Assembly (NCBI RefSeq): GCF_008831285.2
Contig: NC_045141.1
Span: 3,102,001-3,166,000, forward strand
Length of the DNA: 64,000 nt
Direction of reading: 5' to 3'
DNA from: Nymphaea colorata
Lineage: Eukaryota > Streptophyta > Magnoliopsida > Nymphaeales > Nymphaeaceae
Shown here: in pieces, positions 1 to 12,400 of the stretch
How the letters are laid out: each line of letters opens with the position of its first letter
Numbering within the stretch: position 1 is the stretch's first letter
Notes under the pieces: model-generated
The model's input: only the letters and a program-made list of their open reading frames with translations
What the model was told of the DNA's origin: nothing
Database searches by the model: none
Made by a program: the position numbers and the translations under genes

Positions 1-2340
1 GGTTTGGCTTTTATGCAATTTCTTGATGATTGTGTGGTTCTCCTTAGACAGTGATGGGAGTCACAGGGACTGGAGGTGAATATGGGAGGATCGAACCCCA
101 CTTGTGTAAGCGTTTCATCAGCATTTTACGTGGTTGAGAGTCACGTAATGGCATCGCATTCAAGTCCCTGTGGAGGGCCTGTGAGACTTCTTTGAGTTTA
201 TGTACTGAATAGAAAAGCTAACAAGACCAGTCTGTTTTTTGTTTGAGTGACTCAGTTTTTGGCGAGATTCAACACGAAGAAGAAAAGGAAGAGAGAAGAG
301 GAATAAAAAGAAATATGCTGCGATCAAAAGTACTGAGTTTATGTTAGCATGTTTGAGTGGTTCATGTTTTGAAACTGTTTTTTTTTACTGCACTACGAGT
401 TCAGCATCTTTCCGCAAAATTTTAATTGATAAATCTGAACTTAGATTTGTGCTGGGCTTCATTTTGGGTTTCAGTTGGACTTAAAATGGCTTTGCTCATA
501 TCAGTTCTGTTCTACTAGATTTTGTTTGGCATGATTTTGGTCATGCCTTCACATTCTCTTTCATGCATTTTGCAAAATTAAGCCTTCAACTTAGCTGTTG
601 CCTTTTGAGGATCTTCAGATTGATGGGGTTGCCTTCAATGGCAGCTTCAGATCGATGGGGTTGCTCATGAAGACATTTTTCAGATTGCTATGGTTGTAGA
701 TTTACCAGGAACAAAAATGATGCACATGGTTTGGCTTTATCTGTTTGTCAAAGAAGAGTCGGACGAGTTATGTTAACTTTTTCTTACATGGTTTGGTCTG
801 ATTGTTATAATTACATGTTACTTGTTAGATGCTCACTTATTTATTAATTTTGTTATTGTCATACAACGACAGTGTTTCTTGCTTAATTAACATATTCTAA
901 CTCATTTAGTGCTAATTGTTATTGTTATGCAACTAGCAGGACTGGTTGAAGATGAAGCACCGACATAGTTTGACGTATGTTTAAAGGTCGTGCAATGGGA
1001 AAGTTTGATTCAGTTTCAGTTTTTTTGTTTTGTTATGGTGCAAAGACGTATTTGCTTCTTTGAATACTCGACACATGCACTTGGCTTTCTATTGAATGTT
1101 AAAGCTCTTCTGAACACTGATGGGAATATGTAAATATTTTAACACTGATGGGACTATGTATGTGGTTTGTTTAGTATTTTATCACTGATGGGAACAATGA
1201 TATGATCCTTCTTTATGTATGTGGTTTGTGTGGTCTTTATTCGCTTTGTCGTGCTATCGTTGCGCTTTGTTGTTGATGTCAATTAAAGTTGCTTTTGATG
1301 ACATTCCAGAAGATGGCTTAAATGTGCCCCTCAGGCTTGAAAAAGTTGCAAATGAGGTGAGCAGCAATTATTGGGTGTTGGTATTTTGTGTTGAGCTTTG
1401 GCAACATGTGCCATGTATGGGTGACTGACGCATGACCTCCCATTGTAATTGAGCTGCTTTTCCCGTGTGCAGTTGATGCTTCATTAATCTGAATTTCAAT
1501 TGCCAAGAATAGGAATACATGACTTTTGATTTCGTGTGATGATATGGGCAAAGTGTTGAAGTTGTGATGGAGTTGACGCCAGATTGATTCAATTTCTTTT
1601 ATCATGCTGTTGGTTGGTCTGACGTCAACTACAATTTTCTTGGCACTGCAGCTAAGGTCGTTGGCTGCTTGCAGTGGAGATCACAGCCGTTTTTGTTATG
1701 GTTATGTTAGATTCAGATCTGATGTATATATTGCAGCGAGTTGGGTGTTTGGTTGAGTATTTTTACTTCTACAGTTATCTCGGATCTGGCATGGCATGAT
1801 TTTTATTCACATTTGGTTTCAGTTTTTTATAGTTTCTATCAACTGAGGGTGTTGGTGTTGTTGATCATTGGTGCATGTTGAGAGTTAGGATAGTGATTCA
1901 TAAATCTAGATAGATTGTTGCCATATTTTTGTAAATCTAGATAAATGTTTCCTTATTATCAAACTAAGAATTAAATTTCTAGAAATATATTTCTGTACTA
2001 TCAAACTTAGAAATATAGAATTGGAAATATATTTTTGAGTCATCACACACACACTAAAATTGAAATCGGAAAAATTTTTTCCATTCCATTTTTCCATTTC
2101 CTATATTTCCAGCAATATATTTCCAGAAATTTTTTTCCAGGCCATCAAACGGCCCCTTAATTACAGTCGTAGACAGGGACAGGATTTTCACATGGTCCAA
2201 TAATAGGATGGTTAAAGCCAATATCCAATGTCCAGTTGACTTGTGTATCATCAATATCCACTGGCTGGACAAGTTTGGCAAATGTTGCAGGTGTCCCCAA
2301 GAACTCTCTCAGATCATAGTGTCCTCAGACTAAACGTGGT
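1..2340. other. Non-coding sequence, no recognised gene
   Basis: T-rich sequence without a convincing coding frame. There are small local duplications: two copies of a 'gat(t/c)gatggggttgc' unit near 620-665 and three of 'cactgatggga' near 1117-1195. Part may be the untranslated end of a gene to the left, but nothing proves this. Confidence 0.5.
1895..2160. repeat. Possible MITE, AT-rich
   Basis: Imperfect repeats of 'aaatctaga' and 'ggaaatatat' run to an end reading ggccatcaaacggcccctta, which has the look of a MITE terminus. The left terminus and target duplication are not clear. Confidence 0.3.
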
Positions 2341-4905
2341 TAATCCTTCGGTTGGATCTTAGAGACTCTTCAAATACTTCCTTTTTTGGGGCAATAAAGA
2401 AGCGAGTCATCATATTGATACTTCGAATTGGAGTATCCCGTTCCATAGATGTCCAATGGTTAAGAGTTTCGCACAAATTGGAGTTGGCTAGAAGAGGCCT
2501 GTCGGAATGGAACCGGGTCCATTGTGGTAATGTATCTGATAACATCAAGTCTCTGCTGGCTTCAAGAGATCATCACATGCGTTTCGACCGTGGCTTTGTT
2601 AGTTCTTATAAATGGATCCAAAGGAGAATTCACCACGGCTTCGAGAGGCATTCGTCAAGCCGATCCCCTCCCTCCGTTATCTTTACATTATTGCTATGGA
2701 GATATTCCAGCACCGTATTGCAAGGCCTCAACAGCTCACAAAATTAAAGCTCCGGTGACACTACTGTATGCAGATGATATCCTGTGTTTTTTCAAATGCA
2801 CAGAGAGGTCGGTGCAAGCTATCCGGGATACATTTCATGAGTTCGCATCTTCTGCAGGACTCATGGTGAATGAACGCCAATGTAATCTCTGATTCTTTAA
2901 TGTCGCCAGTGATAGACAATCTAAGATTTTGGACATTTTACGGTGGGAGCAAGCAGAGCTTCCATCCACCTATTTGGGGATTCTTCTTTTCTTTGGCCAA
3001 ATGACACCTAGTCACTGCTCGATTCTCATTCAAAAAGTCTCAAAACAGCTCGCCAGCTGAAAAAGCTGCACCTTGACCTTCGCTGGCTGCCTCTGCCTGT
3101 TTAAGGTAGTAATTGGACAGTTGGTGGATTATTGGATCTCAGCCTTGCCTCTACCGGTTCCAGTGTTGAAGTCTTGAGAAATTAATGGCAAAATTTTTAT
3201 GGAACGACTGGCCTGAGAATAGAAGACCCTACTATACTACGTGGAAAAATCTTTGCAAAACTATTGGTGAAGGGGGTATTGGTATTAAATCCCGGCATGA
3301 CCTTAACATGGTTCACCTCATGATTAAAATCCCGATTGCAGAGAATCTACGGGTGGCCATTCTCAGGGATAGGTATTTGGCAGATGACAGTATTTGGACT
3401 TGCAGGGCGAAAAGCCACCACTCCTGCTCTGGAAGCATCTTTTCAAATTCTGGTCCGAAGTTAAGGTGCAGGTGGAATGGAAAGTCTCGGGTGGGAAATC
3501 TATTAAATTTTTGATAGATTCATGGAACTCTTCTATACCCATCTCCAAAGTTAAGGATGTTGGAGATGATTAAAGTGTTCCATAAATACAAAGATGTGTT
3601 GGAGATGAGAAATTCGTTTCAGGTTGAGGATTGGCCTGAGGCCACAAGCTGCATTATTTGGGAGGAGCTCCAAAATGTTCGTCCTTCTTCCGTAAACGAG
3701 CCTGACGCTTTGGTTTGGGGTAGTAAACTGGTGGCGACTTTATGCAGAGTATGGGATGCTCTTCGCCACAAACCGCCCCTACTCCTTGGGGAGATTGGAT
3801 CTCGAGCAATCCTTGCCACCCACAAAGTAAATGGTTCCTCTACTTAGCCTGCCATGATAAGCTTCCTAGCTTGAACCGGCTGAAGCATATAGGTTTCCAT
3901 TTGGCCAATTGCTGCTACCTCTGCTGTACCCACGAAGAGGACCTGCCTCACTTATTTTTTAACTGTCGCATGGCAGCCAACTCTCGGACATTCATAATCA
4001 GAAATTTTGGGAGAAATAACTCCTTGTAAGCCACCATCCAAGAGATCAGTAAACGGAAAATGGCATCATTCAAAAGGGTTGGCTTAACAAATGCTGGTCC
4101 ATGGCCTTACCAACTGTGATTTGGAAAATATGGATGCTACGAAATGAGAGTCTGCACCAAGGGTCTCACAACTCGGTTAGATCCTTTAAACACACTGTTT
4201 GGAAAGCTTGTGTGGATCTATATCTGGCCCATAAATGGGGGAAAGCTGAGAAAGAGGTTCAATGGCGGATTAAACATGGTATTTTGACAGACCTATGGCC
4301 AGCAACAGAACAACAAACTATTTCAATACACATTACTGGGTTGTGGTTTATTAAAGAGCTGAAAATCAGTTATGCGGCGAGCAAGGGGGCAGATTTGGTA
4401 CTGGCTCTTGATATTTTCTCAAACTGTGGGGACTATCTCCTCCCCCATTTTAAGATACTCAACCATGTGGCTCCAATGCTTAGTCACTCTACTCATTCTA
4501 TTGCCATTTTCACCAACCTCAGAAGATGGATAAACTCTATCCTCCGCGCAGTTTACAGCAGAAATAGCCTCTTCCAACGTTTTCCCAGGATTTCAGAACA
4601 TTGCTGCTAACGTGTCTACTATAAAGCTTAACCTTCCTGCTCAGGTCATTGACAGAATTTTGGTTCCAATGCAAGGAGCTGTTGACCCAATTACAATTTT
4701 GGACTGATTTAGCCTGGTCTCCTGGCTTTTGTAATTGCCTCAGGATGCCGTTTTGCTTGTTGCTGTCTCGTGCAGTGATTCAGCTTTTCTTTACGCTGTT
4801 TCCATTTGTTCATTTTTTTGGCCCCTGGTTTTTTGTACAGTTCTTATTCTTCTAATAAAGACCTTTCTCCCCGCCGGATTGCATCGGAAGGTGGTCTCCT
4901 TGCTT
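2341..4905 (+). pseudogene. L1-type LINE remnant (ORF2 reverse transcriptase)
   Basis: Frames along the plus strand match plant L1 ORF2. In order: the pre-RT linker (LSEWNRVHCGNV, near 2500), an RT piece with VLINGSKGEF and GIRQADPLPP (near 2610-2690), the catalytic YADD box (near 2768), the RT-distal part with FLWNDW (near 3190), and the zf-RVT cysteine/histidine region ending HLFFNC (near 3950), followed by VIWKIWMLRNESLHQG. The endonuclease and most of the RT palm N-terminus are missing, and several frameshifts break the frame. The right end is placed after an aataaag motif near 4855; no poly-A tail or target duplication is evident. Confidence 0.8.
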
Positions 4906-6374
4906 TCACTAGAGAAAAAGGCTTTGTGCAATTCACTATTATAGACAACCACCTAAATACATCCATACCAACTATTCAACGGTGATCTTGAGATCGGATG
5001 TCTCCTTAGCATATACATGTCTAGATCTCATCATGGCCAGGTCAATATACATTTTATTGGGAAAGTTAGATATAATATGTTTTATTCCTGAACAAAATGA
5101 AACGTTGAAGGCATCAAACCTAATGGGGATAAAAAGAACAAAAAGATTATACTGATGATTCTTTTTATGATGTTGGTCACCTACCAGACGATTTGGAGTT
5201 AGATGACTACACAATAAGTTCTGCTTATGCTGACTCTAGCATACTATATGGGCTTTGGAAAATGCAATTAAGAATCTACAAGCTTCTTGTGGTGGATGGT
5301 GACGGCCTCATTCATGTTTTGTTGATGAACATTATTGTTGGGTAATAGCCAAAGATGACATTTTTTATATGTTTATAATGGATGGGTGCCAACTAAAGAG
5401 ATAGGGTTATTGTCATGAGTTCTACATTTGCAATTGCATGCGAGAAGTGATGATAGGGTGTTTTGTTTACATCGGCCACACAGAATTTTACATGCAGGAT
5501 TTAGGATGATCAAACAACAGCAAAGGTGAAAGATATCGTTAACCATAATCACTTTCTGATTGAACACGAAGAACAATTATACCAAGAAAAATTAGAAATT
5601 TATCATGCGCATCTTCTACATGGGTCTTTCTGGAGGTAAATTAAAAGCTGGTCCTACAGCTGGTATTTGTCCAGAAAGGCATGCGTTCCACGGCTGAACG
5701 ACAGCTATAAGTCGGCTGGCATATGGGAGATCCGAAAATTAGGTGGTTGTAGGGTGCAAGGCATAGGTGCAAGACATACATCAATATCGCCACATCAAGT
5801 CCTAATACTACCTGATCCATACAATTCAGGACATGGCAGGAAGGTGTCTAAGTACATGAAGGTATATCTCAATCACCAAAATTTCCTTCACCTTGAGGAC
5901 AATGTTTTTTTCATAGAAGGGAGTAATTATTAGCCACTGGGTCTCGGATCATAGCTGCCGTATGGGTTGGGTCCTAAACATAGACCCCAAATTTTATGCC
6001 CTTGAAGGCAGTTGAAGGTTAACAAAATCTCATCACAATGTCGTTGCAGCATAACTGGATAATGATATAGTGGATTCTCCGATCATTATAGTTCATAAAA
6101 AGAATCTAAAGCCAATATAGGCATATTAAGGAGGAAGGGGAAAAAAAAAGCGTCACCATGAAAGTGGAAGTCTATAAACCCGTCCTTTTAAGAAGTACAT
6201 AACCGCGAGTTCTGCAGATTCCCCAATATTATCAACACAAAGAGAGAACAAACCTCACACCCATGCTTTTAAAACAATCATGCGATTCAATAATTGCTTT
6301 CCAGATTCTCAGCACATATTCATAAAAAATCTACAATTGTACTTTGAGAACGAAACTGCCAAGTGTAAACTACC
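4906..6374. other. Intergenic/3' flank of CENP-O, no recognised gene
   Basis: No known domain on either strand. An acidic plus-strand frame at 5131-5340 (DDSFYDVGHLPDDLELDDY) and an 88-codon frame at 5667-5933 are open, but I do not recognise them; they may be old transposon pieces. The part next to 6375 should be the 3' UTR of CENP-O. Confidence 0.4.
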
Positions 6375-6451
6375 TTAACTTACAACAGTGCCTTGAGAAG
6401 GAAATAGCTGCTGAAGGGCGGGTTTCATACTCAACATAATTTCTGCATAAG
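6375..6451 (-). CDS. CENPO: CENP-O exon 12 and stop (residues 315-339)
   Basis: Acceptor TTTTTGCAG after a 92-bp intron. It encodes YAEIMLSMKPALQQLFPSQG plus four residues, then TAA at 6377-6375. Confidence 0.9.
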
Positions 6452-9400
6452 CTGCAAAAAACAAAGAATGGAGCAGCTGAGCAATCAGAGACTTCCATGT
6501 AACTAAAATAAGAACTATTTTGAAATGCAAAAAAGGACTGCACCTTCTGGTAAACCAAGGGTTCGCAAGGCTTCCTCTGCAAATGCGAGATGAGTTGGGA
6601 TAAGCTGAGTCACCCCTGGCCCATTTGCTCTCCTGCCACCAGACAAAATGACTTGCTTCGAGCAATGAACAGGCCATGCTAGAACTTTGGTGCGTGTTGG
6701 CAACACAGAAACCAAATCGCCATACCTAAGACTAACAGTCACCTTGCTGTGTAAATGAGGAAAAAAAAAACATTTAGAACTTAAGCGATAGATGCCCCAC
6801 TTACGGACATGAGCATTCATTTCCATTCAAGGAACAAAAGCTATATTCATTCAACAATTTAGAAAGCAATAACAAAATTATTGAAATGAAAGAAAAAGAA
6901 GAAACCATAGATTCCTTAAAATAATGATTATTGGAGAAATGGAATAAGTCACGATTCTTGCTAAGGATTTCAGTGTGAATAAAAATTGCAATATTTTTTT
7001 GTTACTTGTAAGTTTATTTATTTAACTGATCTCCAGAAGGCATGCAGTTGCTGTGGCACTTTTCACTTATGTGGATGACAATTGCTTCAGCACGTCTAGA
7101 TTGATCTGTTAGTATGATACTATAAATAAAGAACTTCTGGAGAAGGCAGTTTGCTTAGCCTCAATGTTCAAAACGTTTACATTCAGAAGATAAAAAAATT
7201 CATGCACTTGCAACTCAAACCAAACACTGAAGGTTTTCCACGCATAGAATTTCAAATGTGCCTCAAGTAAGAAAGCCATAGGCATGATTTGGACATGAAA
7301 AGTTTGCAGCTGAGGAGTGTGTGAAATTTTACATACTTTGTCATATGTAAATTTGTACGAAACAAAGAATTTTTTGTTCTTGGCAGAGTTAAAGAGGAAT
7401 AATTCTTTCATTGGTCTACATGCACAAAAAGCAGGACAAGTCCTAGTTCCTTACAGAAACCCACCAGTCAAGATCATCAATCACAAACTCGATTAAGTTG
7501 TACGACAGACTATGATAAAGTTCTCCAATTTCATTTCTGTATAATTCTTTGAGAAGTCGAACCTGCAGATTCAACAAATGAGGCAACTTAATATTGTATC
7601 ACCGAGACTGTAACTTCAAGAAACTTTCAGGTAAATTAACAAGTTCATACATGCAAACTAGAAATGACAAAAATTGGATAGTAAATCTGGAAAATTACCA
7701 CTTATGTAGACTTCATGTAAGTACTTATGTGTGTGTATAAATATATACTGCCATATATTACAATTTCTATGTGTACATGAAATCTTTGCATATATGGTTG
7801 GTGATTGTTTATATTTGATATATATATATATATATTACTTGTATATCAGTTTATTTTTATGTTCATTTTGTGAGAGGAATTTCTAAAGAAAACTATTAAA
7901 CTACCTCGATCAGTATTCCAGCTAACAGATAGATCTCTTCACCAAAGGACTTGGCCCTCCTCCTTTCTCTTTTCTCCTCTGCAAACTTTTGGTTATCATA
8001 CCATAAGATTGAAGACGGGTATTAAGATTTTTACTTTAGATTAGTCTTTAGATACTATTTTTTATTAGCTTTTCTCAGAAATTTTTAATCCTTTTTTGTA
8101 TTTTTTTTCAGCAGAAAGCTCAGCTGTTTGAGCTGTTGTGTTACTCAACGGTACCCAACAGTTAGTTCTTGTACCTATACCATGCTTTTCTAGAGCTGCT
8201 TTAAACACTGTCAAAGTAAATTCTCAAGTGCCTTAGTACACTGTTTCCCTATCTCTTTTGTGAGTGGTAGATGTGAGAAGAAAATATTAGTTTCTTGTGT
8301 GATTCAACTTGAATCATTCAAGTAGCGTGAAGACTTCAAGAATTGATACGTGTATTTTGCTGTCTTACAATTTTAATAAAGAAGTGCACAAAGATGCACC
8401 TCTTGGTCATAAAATCCAATCTGACCATTGTGACTATATATTTACAGAAGGGATTATTAGAATGAAGCACCATTTTGTAGGGACACATTGTCATGTGGCT
8501 CCATGAACAGGAAAACCGGATAAACCTTTGCCATCATTTGTGCATCACCAATGTCTAGATATGATTAATAATTTACATCAGAAGAAGAAGGTACAAAAAC
8601 AAATGGAAGAGGCAGATCAGGGCTATGGTGAGCTTTGGGAAGTTGAAGAAGAAGATGAAACCATTGAAGTTGATGAATATGACATCAGTGAAAGAATAAA
8701 TGTGGATAGTCCAAGAGGTAAAGGGAAAGGAATCATGTATAAATGAGATAGATCTGACCATCTGGGAAAAAGAGAAGAGGTGCACTAGATAGGCATGGTC
8801 GTGGACCTCATGGTTGTGGTGGATTTGGTAGTAGAGTCCCTAGTAGCAGGTCCAAGGTTGGTTCTATCGGGAACTTTTTCCCTTCTTATATCGGTCTAAG
8901 TTCTCAGCCCCATATTTGTACTGCTATGACTTTTAAAGATATGCTAGAACAGGTACAAATGACAGTAGAGAAATAATTTTACGACCCATATATTCCCTTC
9001 AGTGCAACTAATCCCTTTCAGTTCCAGGCCATGGCAGATGCAATTGCTTCTATAGGCTCTGTTGGAAGATAAATTTAGGTGTTTAGGTGGTTATTAGCAA
9101 TTTCTAAAAGTTAACAATGGCCTTATTCTTTTATTATAGTTAGTCCAGACATTATTTAATAATTTCTATCTTTTACTCTCCCTCTTCATGTTCTCTCCTT
9201 CTTCCTCCCTCACTCTCCAAATGACATGGTATCAGAGCGGTGAAGTCTTGGGAGCCTCTTGACATCGAAATCTCCTCTCTGCTGTTGAGTTCTCTTCCTA
9301 TTTTGTTGCTCAATATCTGCTGCATTTGAGACGTATTTCCTTTTGGTTTGTGGTCACCTAATATGACCTAGGGTTTTCTAAAACCCTAGGTCGATATGCT

Positions 9401-12400
9401 GTTGAAGTCGATGGTGGAGTGTTGTTGATCTTCTTGTTGAATGGCCTCTAAGCTCCCACGTTGAAGGATCTTGGCTGCTGTTGAATGATAAAGGAGTTGA
9501 CGTCATGGATGCTGCACCACGAAACTGTGAATAACATGGAAGTCCATAGTTGTTGAAGTCGTTGGATGACTTCATCTCTTGTGGACCAAGTCTGTCATCA
9601 AATGTGTGCTGCTGTTCCAATCTGATAAAAAGATCATGACAGTATTCAAGAAAATTATATTAAAGTCGTTGACCAGGTCAGATTTATTTACAGTTATATT
9701 CTTGTTCAGACTGCAACCATGGTTGAAACTGTCGTCATTATTTGTGTAATTGTGTTCCTTTCTGGTGTCTATTGGTATGCATCTCTTTGTTTGGTGGAGC
9801 TGAAATGAAATCTGTGTGCTGATGATGTGATATATATATTTTTTTTCTCTTCTCTCGTGGGTATTGGATGCTGTGGTGGTATAAAAATTTTGTCTTCAAT
9901 GCTAGCCACTAACATACATTAGTTTCAGTGGGAGTTGTTGATTTCTATATTGCTGATTCCTAGTAGGTTTTCTTGGCTATACTTCAACTAGAATTAAATT
10001 CTTTGTATTAGTGGTGATTTGGGACATCTTATAGTTGTTTATTTACGTTGAGTTGTGCGGTTCTAATGGCTGCAAATAAAAATCATGATCAAGGGTCCGT
10101 TTCAATTGCACCTCAGATTGGGTCACTCATCTTTCAATAAACTTCGTCAATTGTGTCCACAGATTCCTTCTTCGACTACCTTCCAGTGTGAAGCTCGTCA
10201 ACTCGGAAAGCATCATCGTAGTTCTTTTCCTTCGAGTCAAAGCCTATCGAGTCACAGGTCTTTTCAGCTCATTCATGTAGATGTCTAGGGGCCTAGTTGG
10301 GTCTCAAGTCGGTCTTTACTCAAATACTATCTCGTCATTGTTGATGATTTTTCTAGAGTGTCTTGAGTCTTTCTCTTAAAAGAGAAGTCAACAATGTTTT
10401 GCATTCTCAAATCTTTCATTATTGAAATAAAAACTCAATTTGAGGTTTTAATCAAAACTGTTGGCACTGCTAATGCACTTGAGTTCAAATCTGCATAGTT
10501 ACTTCAATTTTACAAGGTGATGGAAGTTGTCCTTAGTATACTTGCCCGCATACCCCACAGCAAAATAGAGTCGCCGAACGAAAGCATCGGCACCTTCTAG
10601 ATGTTGCCCATACCATTATGCTCCAATGAACTTGCCTTCTATGTTATGTCACATAGGTACGGGTACGAACCATTTTTAAAAAACTTGAGTACGGGGGTAT
10701 GGCCGTACACATACATGCACATATACATATATATGTCAAAAAATTTCAAACAAAATAACATATTTGCACATATATATATATCAAAAATTACCAGAATAAC
10801 ATATTCATAAATCATAATCCAAAATTTATCAGTCTTGATTCTCATTCTCCTCAGTCTCATAATTAACATTCAAAATACATCAACTTTGTTGATTTTCATT
10901 CTCCTCACTCCTCAGTTGCATCATCAAGATTAGAAGGAACAACAGGTTCTGTAAGATCCATATTAAGAGCATGCAAATCATGTTCTCCTTCAAGTTCTAC
11001 GTCAATATCTTCTGGATTAACATCCCAATACTTGGATGATCCTGAAGTGCAAGTTGCAACAAAATCAAAATATGATTTAAGTTAATATTAACTTTAAACA
11101 ACCAACATAATATACATATGTAATATGTATACATATCAAAGATACAAAAAGAAAGAAATACCTGTTATCATTTCAAGTACGTGAAAGCAAGCGTTGGAGT
11201 CGACATAAACTAAATCTTCTGCTCGCTTACTAGTTAGCTTATTTCTCTTGATGTTGTGAATTTGAGAATAAGTGCTCCAATTTCTTTCACAACATGAAGA
11301 GGTTGCAGGTTGAGATAATAACTTCAATGCAAGTTGTGGAGATTTGGTGTCGATGCTCCAAAACATAACCACCAATTAACAAGATCTTCTTCATCTCTTG
11401 CCATTGCAACTTGTATTGAATCATTTCTTTCATCAGAGAAGGTCGCAAACTCATTATTTATTATCTTCAACCGATGAGAATCCGAATATAGTCTTCCCAA
11501 ACATATCTCCCTATTTTTTGATATTTTTGGATCTCGATTAGGAGGAACACGACCAGTACTGTAACGTTACTTATTTGGGCAGGTCGGGTCGGATCGGGTC
11601 CAGATCCAGACCCGAGCTCCACTCGCGGAAAGGAGCCCGTCGCGCGAGGGAGCTTTTCTCCCTCGCCTTCTTCAGCGTCTTCTTCTTCTCCTTCTTCGAC
11701 TCTTCCTCTACTACGACCGCAGCAAAGAAGAAGTGGGTGGACGGTGTGGTAGTGGTGGTGGCTGGACCGGCGGCGGCAGCACGTTGGTAAGCTCTCTCAC
11801 CCTCTCTGTCTGCCTCTCCCCTCCCTGTCCCTCATGCGCATCCTCCCCTCTCTGCAGCGTTCTCTCTCTCTCCTCGCATGCTCTCCCTCTTCCTCCCACG
11901 CATCCTTGCACGCCCCCTCTCTGCCTGCACTCTCCCCTCTCTGTCAGCGCCTCATTCTCTCGCACCTGCTCTCTCTCTTCTCTCACGCACTCACACCCTC
12001 ACTGCCCGTCTTTTCCCTTTGACCAAACCCTCTCTCTCTCTCTCTCTCTCTCGTTTTCAGCCTCCCTTGTATCTACCGTAGGCTTTTCTAATGGCAGAGC
12101 CTTCTCTTGCGTTATTTCTCACTGATTTTCACACGTGCGTATGTGGCTATGGATTGGAATACAGTTGGGGACGCGTTCCTCCCTTCATAACAGCGACTAG
12201 ACGGCGTTGGTGGTGGCGGCATTGCATGATTTTTGTCGTTTGAGGATCGTTTGAACGCTTGAGGTGGCTGCTGGGAACGCTACGACAGTTTGGACTCTAA
12301 AATTGGGGTGAGCAAGGCCTAATCGAGCGTAGATTGTTATGTATTTTCTGTTGGAACACGTATAATTATTATTTGAGCATGCTAGACTCATGATTTGATG

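Noticed and set aside
11575-12125. Overlapping Ser/Leu/Pro-rich and Arg/Glu-rich open frames on both strands
   Set aside because: They come from a CT-rich stretch with a (TC)n run inside the gypsy LTR; no domain or codon bias.
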